DNA from: an uncultured Sutterella sp.
GTDB taxonomy: Bacteria; Pseudomonadota; Gammaproteobacteria; Burkholderiales; Burkholderiaceae_F
Direction of reading: 5' to 3'
DNA length: 37,537 nucleotides
NCBI GenBank assembly: GCA_900757865.1
Contig: CAAEPH010000013.1
Location: forward strand, 1 to 37,537
Shown in pieces: positions 7,521 through 14,292 of this stretch. Both the position numbers and the translations under genes were made by a program. Position 1 is the first letter of the stretch. Each line of letters starts with the position of its first letter. The notes beneath the pieces are model-generated. The model did no database searches and was not told where the DNA came from. It saw nothing but the letters and a program-made list of their open reading frames with translations.

Positions 7521-8024
7521 ATGAGTGGTTGTGGTGGTGGCTGTGGTCACGGTTGCGGTTGTGCACCCGGCGTTGATACGGGTGGGTTACCCAATTTGAT
7601 GGCGCTCGATGTGATGTACGGGTTACTCGATCAGGCCATGCGAAACATGCGCTTGAGAGCCGCGCAGTGCGAAAGCGGTCTGATGAGCACGGACGAGTAC
7701 GACGCCGCCAAAACGAAGTTAACCACCTGGCTGATTGCGCTTTTTGAAGGTCGCAACCCGCACTACTATGTCGATCGCGAGTGGCACCAAATGGGTGGCT
7801 TAACGGCTTATTTACGTGAACGTTTGGACCGGCCTTTTTTAAGTGACAAGGCCGTGCTCGAAGAAGCGGTAGCGCTTTTTGTTCGTGAGGCCGATGAGAC
7901 GGCCCAGGCGGCCGTGGCCGAAGGGTCAAGTGAGAAAATGCAAGAGGCCGCTAGCGATATTGCCTTGCTGTGGGCCTATCTTTTCACGGGGACACCGTAT
8001 TCGTTTGAGGATAGCGAAAAATAA
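7521..8024 (+). CDS. Uncharacterised protein with Cys/His-rich N-terminus
   Basis: I do not recognise this 167-residue protein. It begins MSGCGGGCGHGCGCAPG, which places cysteines at residues 4, 8, 12 and 14 and histidine at 10 in a glycine-rich arm. This suggests binding of a soft metal such as zinc, copper or iron, but that is inference. The remaining 145 residues are predicted helical and acidic, with no signal peptide, so the metal would be held in the cytosol. A strong AAAGGAGG lies just upstream of the ATG. It is the third gene of the 6457-8741 operon; the next gene begins 19 bases after its stop. Confidence 0.82.
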   Translation: MSGCGGGCGHGCGCAPGVDTGGLPNLMALDVMYGLLDQAMRNMRLRAAQCESGLMSTDEYDAAKTKLTTWLIALFEGRNPHYYVDREWHQMGGLTAYLRERLDRPFLSDKAVLEEAVALFVREADETAQAAVAEGSSEKMQEAASDIALLWAYLFTGTPYSFEDSEK

Positions 8025-8043
8025 CTTAAAGGAGTGAGAGCGG

Positions 8044-8439
8044 ATGCTGACTTTTGATGCGTTAACCGATTTTTTGCAAGTCTATCCCGGCAGTGGCGTG
8101 GTCGAACTGTGTGACGATCGCGTGACCACACCTTTTTTGTTACCCAACTCTCAAGAGCCTTTATCGGTGTGGGTGAAGAGTTTCGGAGAGGGGCTCACCC
8201 TTGTTCACGATCGAGCTGCGGTGAGCCGCCAGGCAACGTCGCTTGAGGCACTCAAAGAGCTCAACGCCACGCTTCGTGAAGAAGGTTGGGATTTCGGTGT
8301 GGAGATCGACGAAGAAGGTCGGCTTTTTCGCATTGCTGCCGATGCTGAGCACCTCAACGAAGCCATTGCCAAAGTGGTGCAGGCTGCACTGGTGATGCTC
8401 TCACGCCTTACTGATGCCAAGACGAAGGAGACCCTATGA
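8044..8439 (+). CDS. DUF1828-like protein
   Basis: This 131-residue protein matches the layout I remember for DUF1828: an N-terminal TPFLLP segment followed by a strand (LSVWVKSF), a GxTLVHD turn, a helix with LEALKELNATL, a (G)V-x-I strand, and a C-terminal ALVMLSRL helix. The assignment is from pattern memory and is tentative. DUF1828 has no established activity. AAAGGAG precedes the ATG. Its stop overlaps the start of the next gene in an ATGA, which points to translational coupling. Confidence 0.75.
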   Translation: MLTFDALTDFLQVYPGSGVVELCDDRVTTPFLLPNSQEPLSVWVKSFGEGLTLVHDRAAVSRQATSLEALKELNATLREEGWDFGVEIDEEGRLFRIAADAEHLNEAIAKVVQAALVMLSRLTDAKTKETL

Positions 8440-8741
8440 GTGAGTCGCCTCGCGAGGAGCGCTCGTTAGAGCGTCAAGCGGTTGAAACCCTGACCGATCA
8501 GGCCTTGCGTCAAATGATGGGGCGACTGTCGCCCGAGGCGTTTCGCGCTCTGCGAGCCGTAAGCCGTATGCGAAACCAAAGCCCAGAGGATGCGCTCAGA
8601 GACGAAATTCGTCAGTACATCGAAGACAAGGTTCCGGTGCCCGACGTGGAATATTTGATTCATTCCATGCGACAGCGCTTTTATCAGTTGGGGTATACGA
8701 TTGGGAGTTTGCGTCGCTGGTTGCGAGATCGCTCGTCTTGA
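8436..8741 (+). CDS. Uncharacterised small basic protein, last gene of unknown operon
   Basis: I do not recognise this 101-residue protein. It is rich in arginine, mostly helical, with SPEAFRALRAVSRMRNQSPE and a C-terminal LGYTIGSLRRWLRDRSS. The charge could suit binding to nucleic acid or to the acidic partner encoded by the first gene of the operon, but no DNA-binding fold is clear. GAAGGAG inside the preceding gene is its ribosome binding site, and the start overlaps that gene's stop by 4 bases. Confidence 0.78.
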   Translation: MSESPREERSLERQAVETLTDQALRQMMGRLSPEAFRALRAVSRMRNQSPEDALRDEIRQYIEDKVPVPDVEYLIHSMRQRFYQLGYTIGSLRRWLRDRSS

Positions 8742-8754
8742 TCGGGAAACCCGT

Positions 8755-8760
8755 TAAAAT
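8755..8760 (+). promoter_or_regulatory. Candidate -10 of the lipoprotein gene
   Basis: TAAAAT at 8755-8760 resembles a -10 box, about 94 bases before the lipoprotein start. I see no acceptable -35 at the usual distance, so this is weak. Confidence 0.3.
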
Positions 8761-8775
8761 GGTGCTACTTAAGTC

Positions 8776-8834
8776 TTGAGTTCCAACGGAACTCAAAGCC
8801 ACTGACCGAGAAGTTTTGCCAGGCCGAACCTGGC
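8776..8834 (+). repeat. Two tandem hairpins before the lipoprotein gene
   Basis: TTGAGTTCC at 8776-8784 and GGAACTCAA at 8788-8796 form a perfect 9-bp inverted repeat with a three-base loop. A second one, GCCAGG at 8818-8823 and CCTGGC at 8829-8834, ends just before the GAGGAG ribosome binding site. Neither is followed by a T-run, so they are not ordinary terminators. They may be an operator, a processed leader or a structure that gates translation. Confidence 0.6.
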
Positions 8835-8853
8835 GCTGAGGAGAAAGAGTCCA

Positions 8854-9507
8854 ATGAAAAAAAGCGTTTTCTTATTACCTGCGTTGTTGAGCGCTGTGGC
8901 CCTGGTGGGGTGTGCTTCCAAGTCGACGCCACCCAACACAGAGCCGCCGGCGAGAGCCCAAGCGACGGCGCCGGCAAGTGAAGCCAAAGCTGCGCCCGCC
9001 ACGGCGACGACACCTTCCACTGCCTCAAACACGGCGACTACCGCAACGGGGCTAACCCAATTTGGTGTACCGCTCTGTTTAGTGGAAAATCCTCAACTGA
9101 AGGTCGACGCGTTAACCGCGTCGATTAAGGCCGGGGTGGAAAAAGTCCTGGCGCCGGTGCACGTTATCTCGGGCGAGAACGTCCCGGAGATTTGTCGTCA
9201 TCCCCAGACGGTATTTTTGCAGTATGCGGTCTCAGGCAAAGAGGTACCCCCGGTGAAGGGACAAAAGACGCCTCCTCAGCAGGTGCCCGACGCGCTGGGC
9301 TTTGCCTTTGTGCAAGGTGAAAACCTTATTTTGCGTGGCCAAGGTCCCGTGACGAGCGTGGAAGACCTCTTTGCGAAAGCCGGTCCCTATGCCGAAGAGA
9401 TGACCGCTAACTTTGCTCAAGCGGTCTTGGATGCGGTAAAGGCTCAAAAAGAGGGTAACGCGACAAAGGCGGCTCCCAGCACCACAACGCCTGCCCCCAC
9501 CAAATAA
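8854..9507 (+). CDS. Putative lipoprotein of unknown function
   Basis: The 217-residue product starts with a lipoprotein signal peptide: MKKSVFLLPALLSAVALVGC, with the lipobox LVGC and lipidated cysteine at residue 20. A long Ala/Thr/Pro-rich linker (about residues 22-65) follows, which would span the periplasm away from the membrane. A globular domain covers about residues 66-195, with two cysteines (in PLCLVE and EICRHP) that could form a disulfide. A short Thr/Pro-rich tail ends the protein. I do not recognise the domain. GAGGAGAAAGAG precedes the ATG. The gene is monocistronic, ending at a strong terminator. Confidence 0.85.
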   Translation: MKKSVFLLPALLSAVALVGCASKSTPPNTEPPARAQATAPASEAKAAPATATTPSTASNTATTATGLTQFGVPLCLVENPQLKVDALTASIKAGVEKVLAPVHVISGENVPEICRHPQTVFLQYAVSGKEVPPVKGQKTPPQQVPDALGFAFVQGENLILRGQGPVTSVEDLFAKAGPYAEEMTANFAQAVLDAVKAQKEGNATKAAPSTTTPAPTK

Positions 9508-9530
9508 GCGTAACGTTTCACGCGCTTTCT

Positions 9531-9593
9531 AAAACGAAACCCGTCCTACGTTGGTCACACGCCATGGCGAACGTGGAACGGGTTTTGCGTTTT
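9531..9593. terminator. Bidirectional terminator between convergent genes
   Basis: AAAACG and AAACCCGT at 9531-9544 pair with ACGGGTTT and CGTTTT at 9578-9593, with a two-base bulge. An inner ACGTT/AACGT stem and a central GCCATGGC add structure. T-rich tracts lie on one side and A-rich tracts on the other, so it can stop transcripts of the lipoprotein gene and of the converging minus-strand gene, whose stop codon is only 6 bases away. Confidence 0.85.
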
Positions 9594-9598
9594 GGGCG

Positions 9599-10435
9599 CT
9601 AAAGGCGTTTTCTCGCACGGCCTCTGGTGTTTCCGCCTTGTCGAGGCAACGCGCGGGTGCGACGAGGGGGTTGGGTGAATGGCGTTGGGCGCGGTTGGGT
9701 TGGCCGTGCATTGGCATGATCGTTATCGTTCTTAAATGTGGGCCACAGGAGCCCCGAGGCGACCTCTGGAAAAGAGAATCCTCGCGTCAAGCGTCCCAAG
9801 GCGCGGTAGGAGATGGCTTGAATGCCCCAGGCGTAGGTGAGCACGCGAATGAAAAAGATCAATAACCCACAGCCTACACTCAAAGTGACGGGTTCGAGAC
9901 CCAGGGGAATGAAACTCACGTAGAGAAGGCAGCCTAAAAATGCTGCAGAGGCATACGGGGTTTTGTCCGAGAGCACGGCCGGTACGCGATTGAGAAAGAC
10001 GTCACGCAACAAGCCGCCAAAGACGCCGGTCGTCACGCCAATGACAATGCTGGTGGTGTTGTTGGCTCCTGTGTTGAGTGCCGTGATGGTGCTCCCAATA
10101 CTGAAAAACGCAAGCCCCACGGCGTCTGCGGCGATGTAGATCGCGTTTTGCCATCGATCTTGCAGGCGTCGAATGATGGTCGGCGCAAAGAGCGTCAGTG
10201 CGGCCGCAAGCCACACCCACTGAGGATGGCTCATCCAATAAAAGGGACGTAAATCTAACATGATGTCGCGCACAATTCCACCTCCGAAAGCGGTGGTGAA
10301 CGTGGCCACAAACACCCCCACAGGGTCCATGCGTCGCCCACGGGTCGCTAAGAGTCCCGCAAGCGCAAAACCAATCATGCCAATAATGTCGAGGAGTTCA
10401 CTCAAATCGGGCAAGGTCATAAGAGGCATTTCCAT
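9599..10435 (-). CDS. TRIC channel / UPF0126 family membrane protein with basic tail
   Basis: This polytopic inner-membrane protein of the UPF0126 (YicG/TRIC) family has two repeats of three helices each. The family signature appears once per repeat: FGGGIVRDIML near residues 50-60 and FGGLLRDVFL near 138-147. Bacterial members are cation channels or, in some reports, amino acid related; the substrate here is unknown. The start is uncertain: ATGs at 10435, 10429 and 10420 are in frame and none has a strong ribosome binding site. Family members are usually about 200-220 residues. Here about 55 extra residues rich in Arg, Pro and Thr follow the last helix. It lies 33 bases after bioB and may share its transcript. 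Confidence 0.88.
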   Translation of the reverse strand: MEMPLMTLPDLSELLDIIGMIGFALAGLLATRGRRMDPVGVFVATFTTAFGGGIVRDIMLDLRPFYWMSHPQWVWLAAALTLFAPTIIRRLQDRWQNAIYIAADAVGLAFFSIGSTITALNTGANNTTSIVIGVTTGVFGGLLRDVFLNRVPAVLSDKTPYASAAFLGCLLYVSFIPLGLEPVTLSVGCGLLIFFIRVLTYAWGIQAISYRALGRLTRGFSFPEVASGLLWPTFKNDNDHANARPTQPRPTPFTQPPRRTRALPRQGGNTRGRARKRL

Positions 10436-10468
10436 CTAGGAGCAGGGAAAAATCGCAACGCAGTGACA

Positions 10469-11539
10469 TTAGCGACTCATTGGTCGCAAAGAAATAGTGC
10501 GCTCGGCGAGTGGCGTTTTTTTCGCGAGTGCTCCTTTGCTTTTGGCGACAACCATTGCGCTTTCGAGCTCGTAGCCAGCCAGTTGTGCACAGAGTGCGTC
10601 CTCGGCGACGCTCGAACCTTCGGTCGTTAAAAAGTCACCCATGATCGCACTGTTTACCCCCGCATACATCATCTTGAAAACGAGTTCAGCGTGGAGGCGA
10701 TTGCGTCCACCCGCGAGGCGTAGATACGCGGTAGGGTTGGCTAATCGCAGAATCACCACGGCGCGCAAAATGGCGTCATCACTTAATTTTTGAGCTGTCG
10801 CCAAGGGCGTGCCGGCAATGGGCGAGAGAATATTGATAGGGATAGACGGAATGGCCAAGTCGCGCAACGTGAGCGCGAGTTCAATTCGGTCGGCCTCGGT
10901 CTCGCCGATCCCAAAGAGGCACCCAGAGCAGAGTTCGAGTCCTGCGCTGCGTGCGGCTTTTAGGGTTGCAATTTTGTCGGCTCGAGTGTGCGTGTGGCAA
11001 ACGCGGGCAAAGTGTGCTTCGCTGGTTTCCAAGTTGCAGTGATAGCGTTTGAGCCCTGCGTCTTTAAGAGCGGCTAACTCGTGTTCGGTTTGTAGCCCAA
11101 ACGAGGCGCAAAGCTCCGTCTGAGGAAGTTCCGTTCGAAGGGTCTCCAAGAGCACAATCGCTTTGCGGATGTCGTTGCGCGAGAGTTTGCGCCCAGCCGT
11201 GACAAGGGAAAAGCGTCCGATGCCTTTATCTTCCGCGGAGTGCGCGGCAATCAGGGTGGTACTCGTATCGACCATCTCTGAGGCGGCAACATCCGGGTTC
11301 CAGTGTCGCGATTGCGCGCACCAGGCACAGTCGCACGAGCAGCCGTCCGCTTTGGCGTTGATAATGGCGCAAGTATTGAAGGTGGTGCTCGAGGAGCGTT
11401 GTGTGAGTTGGTGGCTGAGCTCGATCAACTCGGTTAAAGGCGTGCTCGCAAGCAACGATTCCAATTCGGGAGCAGAGATGGCCTCGCCTTGGTCGAGGCG
11501 ATCGAGCCAAGCGCTCAGATCGGGTGAAAGTTGGGTCAT
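10469..11539 (-). CDS. bioB: Biotin synthase with altered auxiliary-cluster ligands
   Basis: This radical SAM enzyme inserts sulfur into dethiobiotin. The 4Fe-4S motif is C67-x3-C71-x2-C74 (in GCSCDCAWCAQS). In E. coli BioB the second cluster is held by Cys97, Cys128, Cys188 and Arg260. Here the spacing places Ser111 at the Cys97 position (GRFSLVTAGR), Cys144 (ELCASFG) at Cys128, Cys204 (LELCSG) at Cys188, and an arginine in RLAGGRN at Arg260. Extra cysteines appear at 168 (RYHCNLET) and 207 (CSGC). This may mean a different auxiliary cluster, as reported for biotin synthases of obligate anaerobes. No other bio gene and no BirA-type operator is seen. The ATG has a GAGAG element 6-10 bases upstream. 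Confidence 0.94.
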   Translation of the reverse strand: MTQLSPDLSAWLDRLDQGEAISAPELESLLASTPLTELIELSHQLTQRSSSTTFNTCAIINAKADGCSCDCAWCAQSRHWNPDVAASEMVDTSTTLIAAHSAEDKGIGRFSLVTAGRKLSRNDIRKAIVLLETLRTELPQTELCASFGLQTEHELAALKDAGLKRYHCNLETSEAHFARVCHTHTRADKIATLKAARSAGLELCSGCLFGIGETEADRIELALTLRDLAIPSIPINILSPIAGTPLATAQKLSDDAILRAVVILRLANPTAYLRLAGGRNRLHAELVFKMMYAGVNSAIMGDFLTTEGSSVAEDALCAQLAGYELESAMVVAKSKGALAKKTPLAERTISLRPMSR

Positions 11540-11551
11540 GAAGGTCTCTCA

Positions 11552-11567
11552 GAAGTGTTGTCACTTC
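11552..11567 (-). promoter_or_regulatory. Hairpin in the bioB leader
   Basis: GAAGTG at 11552-11557 and CACTTC at 11562-11567 form a perfect 6-bp inverted repeat with a four-base loop, immediately upstream of the bioB ribosome binding site. A possible -10 (TATACT on the minus strand, 11612-11617) lies further upstream without a clear -35. The role of the hairpin is unknown. Confidence 0.4.
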
Positions 11568-11676
11568 GGATCTAGGTCGGTCTCACTTTGGTCAGAAGCG
11601 AGTTGGTATTGAGTATAGAGGTTTTTGAGCAGTGGCGTCTTAGCAAAGAAGGGTTGGCGTGAGGCTCCAAGAAGAG

Positions 11677-11717
11677 AACACCTCCAAGAGGTTGTTGAAG
11701 ATCCTCAAGGAGGTGTT
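11677..11717 (-). terminator. Strong hairpin after the alcohol dehydrogenase gene
   Basis: AACACCTCC at 11677-11685 pairs with GGAGGTGTT at 11709-11717, and an inner GAGG/CCTC stem adds 4 bp. On the minus strand it is followed by a pyrimidine-rich CTCTTCTT rather than a pure T-run. It lies 24 bases beyond the stop of the 11741 gene and is most likely its terminator. Confidence 0.55.
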
Positions 11718-11740
11718 GAACGTAAAGAAGAGACGAGTCA

Positions 11741-12835
11741 CTAGGCGAGCAGCGCGCGGCCGAGTTCATCAACTTTCAAAATCGCGGCACGGTATTTGTC
11801 GACCGTGGTGGGTTCCGGCGTGCAGGTCCACTCTTTGATCTTTTGCGCAGCGACCAAGAGTTTTTCAAGACCCTCACGGTCAATATCCAATTGCCCCAAC
11901 GTGACCGGCAGATCGATTGCACGGTTAAAGGTCATCAAGCGTTTGAGCAGTTCGTTTTGGCCGTCGTACGCTAAGAGCACGAGATTGCCAAAGGAGACCA
12001 CTTCACCGTGCAGGTGCTTGTGTGCAGCAGGCAACACCATGCTCGCGTTGTAGAAGCAGTGAGCCAAGGACGAGTTGTAGTAGTACTCGGTGTGTGTGAC
12101 CAAATTCGAGACCACGCCGGTGGAGACAATGATGTCTAGGACGCATTCCGTAAAGGCGTGGGTTAATTTTTTCGCCTTCATGTCACGCAGGGCGTCTTCG
12201 CCGTACGCGAGAAGCGGTTCTTGGCAGGCTTGAGCTAATTGAGCGCCGAGCAACGGGGTGTGAAACAGGTCTTTGTTGCGAGAGGCGTAGAGCACTTCGA
12301 TTTGCTTACTCAACGCGTCGCCCAACCCTGCCCAGAAGAGCTCCACGGGGCTATCCAAGATGACGCTTGTGTTGATAAAGCAATGATCCGCACAGCTCGC
12401 CCCAAAGTGGTAATGGTCAAGCGAGCCGTCGTCTTTGTAAAGCACCGATACGGCGGTCACGGGGGCACAGTTACTTGCTACCGTGGGGCACGTCATCACG
12501 GGCTTTTTAAGAAGGTCAGCAGCCGTTTTGACCGTGTCGCAAGCGCGACCACCACCCACGCCGATGAGCACATCGGCCTCTTGGCACGCTTTGGCGTCCA
12601 AGATGCGTTGCACATTGGCCATGGTGGCGTCTTTGCCGTAGATCATCACGTCGAGCACGTGAGCCCCCGCGGCGTCAAGCGCGGGCAATAACGAGGGTTT
12701 AGCCTTCTCGAGCGCGGTTTCCCCACCAATAATGACGACACGCTTACCATAGGGGCGCAAGACATCAATCATCAAGTCATACGCCTGGGGTCCGATGGAA
12801 TAGTGTGGCAGATTAACGGTGTAATTGGCGTTCAT
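11741..12835 (-). CDS. Iron-containing alcohol dehydrogenase, GldA/HcxA-like
   Basis: This 364-residue cytosolic NAD(P)-dependent dehydrogenase belongs to the iron-containing (family III) ADH superfamily. The nucleotide-binding GVGGGRACDTVK lies near residues 92-103. The CPTVASNCAPVT segment follows. Likely metal ligands are the aspartate in GLGDALSK and the histidines in SLAHCFYN and HLHGEVVSFG. The closest characterised relatives I can name are glycerol dehydrogenase GldA and E. coli hydroxycarboxylate dehydrogenase HcxA (YbdH), so the substrate cannot be fixed: glycerol, a diol or a 2-oxo acid are all possible. A GTGAGG element lies upstream of the ATG. The leader holds a terminator-like hairpin. 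Confidence 0.88.
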   Translation of the reverse strand: MNANYTVNLPHYSIGPQAYDLMIDVLRPYGKRVVIIGGETALEKAKPSLLPALDAAGAHVLDVMIYGKDATMANVQRILDAKACQEADVLIGVGGGRACDTVKTAADLLKKPVMTCPTVASNCAPVTAVSVLYKDDGSLDHYHFGASCADHCFINTSVILDSPVELFWAGLGDALSKQIEVLYASRNKDLFHTPLLGAQLAQACQEPLLAYGEDALRDMKAKKLTHAFTECVLDIIVSTGVVSNLVTHTEYYYNSSLAHCFYNASMVLPAAHKHLHGEVVSFGNLVLLAYDGQNELLKRLMTFNRAIDLPVTLGQLDIDREGLEKLLVAAQKIKEWTCTPEPTTVDKYRAAILKVDELGRALLA

Positions 12836-12860
12836 GGGAAAACCTCACGACATAACAAAA

Positions 12861-12888
12861 AAAGAGAAAAGGCCTGTTGCATAACAGG
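12861..12888 (-). promoter_or_regulatory. Terminator-like hairpin in the dehydrogenase leader
   Basis: CCTGTT at 12873-12878 and AACAGG at 12883-12888 form a 6-bp stem with a four-base loop. On the minus strand it is followed by an almost pure T tract (12858-12870), as in an intrinsic terminator. It sits about 40 bases upstream of the dehydrogenase start, with no gene ahead of it to terminate, so it may act as an attenuator. The rest of the 12836-13161 gap holds a small AAGAGT/ACTCTT hairpin (12961-12977) and nothing else I can support. Confidence 0.45.
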
Positions 12889-13161
12889 TGTTTTCTATGA
12901 TGACGGATTACGGAAGGTTCTGCCTTGGAGAATTTGCTTATGCTCTGTGTTTAGCGTCATAAGAGTGGTGAACTCTTCATGAAGTCGTTGTTTTTGTTAG
13001 GGTTTTCTAAGGTTTCTTCCTTAGGCGAGAGTGCTCAGAGTACGGCGGGTAAAAAGAGCCCCTCCTCAAAATACCTCAAATCGAGTACCATATATAGCGT
13101 TAAGTGCGTAGGCGACTCAAGCCTCGCGCCTACTTGTCTTTTGTGTCGTCATTACATATTC

Positions 13162-13704
13162 ATGTCGGATCCCATTGTTCAAAAGCGCTGTGTCGGGCTG
13201 CATCCTGTGGCTGACAAACACGCTCGTATTTTGATTCTCGGTAGCATGCCTAGTGTCGCTTCGCTAGAAGCATCGCACTATTACGCCAATCCCACCAACC
13301 GGTTTTGGCCGTTGATGGCAGAACTTTTCCCTCTGCGTCAAAAAGAACTCGAAAGTTCTGATTTTCATGAACGCTACAATGCGCTCAAGTCCCTAGGGAT
13401 TGCGCTCTGGGATACCATCGGCAGCTGTATTCGTATTGGCAGTCAAGATAATGCCATTCGAGATGCGGTCCCCAATGACGTCGCCGGTTTTTTACGCACG
13501 CACGCTGAGGTGCGACTCGTGCTCCTTAACGGCACGAAGAGTCGCGATATGTGGATGCGATACCTCGCCGAGATTTCGCACCAGATTCGCCCGGGGATCG
13601 TGGTTCGCGAGTTACCGAGCACCAGTGCCGCGAATGCCATTTACACGCTCGCCACCCTCAAAAGCAGTTGGGGTGCGGCCGTCGAAGGGTACTACCGCAG
13701 TTAG
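13162..13704 (+). CDS. DNA-deoxyinosine glycosylase (UDG superfamily, family 6-like)
   Basis: This small glycosylase is expected to remove hypoxanthine (deaminated adenine) from DNA and so start base excision repair. The diagnostic first motif ILGSMPSVASLEASHYYANPTNRFWP is at residues 24-50, and the second motif LPSTSAAN is near residue 151. From the ATG at 13162 the product is 180 residues, as expected for the family. The open frame extends upstream to an ATG at 12979, but that part is serine-rich, unlike any family N-terminus, and follows no ribosome binding site. The chosen ATG also lacks a clear one, so the start is not certain. Confidence 0.85.
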   Translation: MSDPIVQKRCVGLHPVADKHARILILGSMPSVASLEASHYYANPTNRFWPLMAELFPLRQKELESSDFHERYNALKSLGIALWDTIGSCIRIGSQDNAIRDAVPNDVAGFLRTHAEVRLVLLNGTKSRDMWMRYLAEISHQIRPGIVVRELPSTSAANAIYTLATLKSSWGAAVEGYYRS

Positions 13705-14292
13705 GCTCCGTTTCCATGAGCGCTCACGAAAAAAGCAAGCCAACTTTCGATCGATAAGACCCGCTCACCACGTCTCGCGAGTCTTCGCCTTCTGACGTAA
13801 TCCGCAAGACCGATTCTTGCCCATCGCTGATGGGCTAGACGTCGTGGGAAAGCGTCACAAGAAGAGCGCGACGCTCAACCCCCGTCGAGCAGGTGGCTGA
13901 TCACCCAACGCTATCATTTTGCAAAAAAGGTCTCCGATGACCCGCTTTTTGACCGAAATTTAGGCGATTTCTTCTAAGGGATTTCCCTAGAAATTCCTAA
14001 TTTGCCTAATTTTTAGGCAATTGCTAACTCCCTAGCATATCAAGGGAAAAAATAGTTATCCACAGGTTTGTTCATCGATTTTGTGAAGAACTTTTTGGCC
14101 TTTTGACTTCGTCCTTTCGTGGTAAGCCTTGGGCTGGGTGCTAAACTTAGACCTCGTGACAGTATCGCCGCGCGATAAGGGGCGTGGGTTGGTGAAAAAG
14201 CGCCCCCGACTGACCCCCATGGGGTCATGACAACGGTGCAAGGCGGTACGGATTAAAGATACAACATCGAATCTCAATGAGGAGACAGACAC
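13705..14292. other. Non-coding region dense in perfect inverted repeats
   Basis: I see no credible gene in these 588 bases. It contains a series of small hairpins: GCCCATC/GATGGGC (13819-13835), GAGCG/CGCTC (13864-13876), TTGCCTAA/TTAGGCAA (14002-14020), TATCGC/GCGATA (14163-14177), GGGGCG/CGCCCC (14179-14206) and TGACCCC/GGGGTCA (14211-14227). Most have three-base loops. The part 13950-14070 is AT-rich, and a consensus DnaA box (TTATCCACA) lies at 14056-14064. The last three hairpins would lie in the 5' leader of the M20 peptidase if transcription starts after the TGC-TAAACT element at 14139-14147. Confidence 0.6.
14139..14147 (+). promoter_or_regulatory. Candidate extended -10 for the M20 peptidase
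   Basis: TGC followed by TAAACT resembles an extended -10 element, 146 bases before the peptidase start. No good -35 is visible at 16-18 bases. It would give a leader of roughly 135 bases containing three stem-loops. Confidence 0.4.

Noticed and set aside
12979..13161. N-terminal extension of the deoxyinosine glycosylase
   Set aside because: The extra 61 residues are serine-rich and not seen in the family, and no ribosome binding site precedes the upstream ATG.
14056..14064. Consensus DnaA box in AT-rich DNA, possible origin
   Set aside because: Only one box is present, no dnaA, dnaN or rep gene is near, and one such 9-mer is not rare by chance in a window this long.
13705..14292. RNase P RNA, tmRNA, 6S or SRP RNA in the long non-coding region
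   Set aside because: None of the conserved sequence blocks of these RNAs was found.
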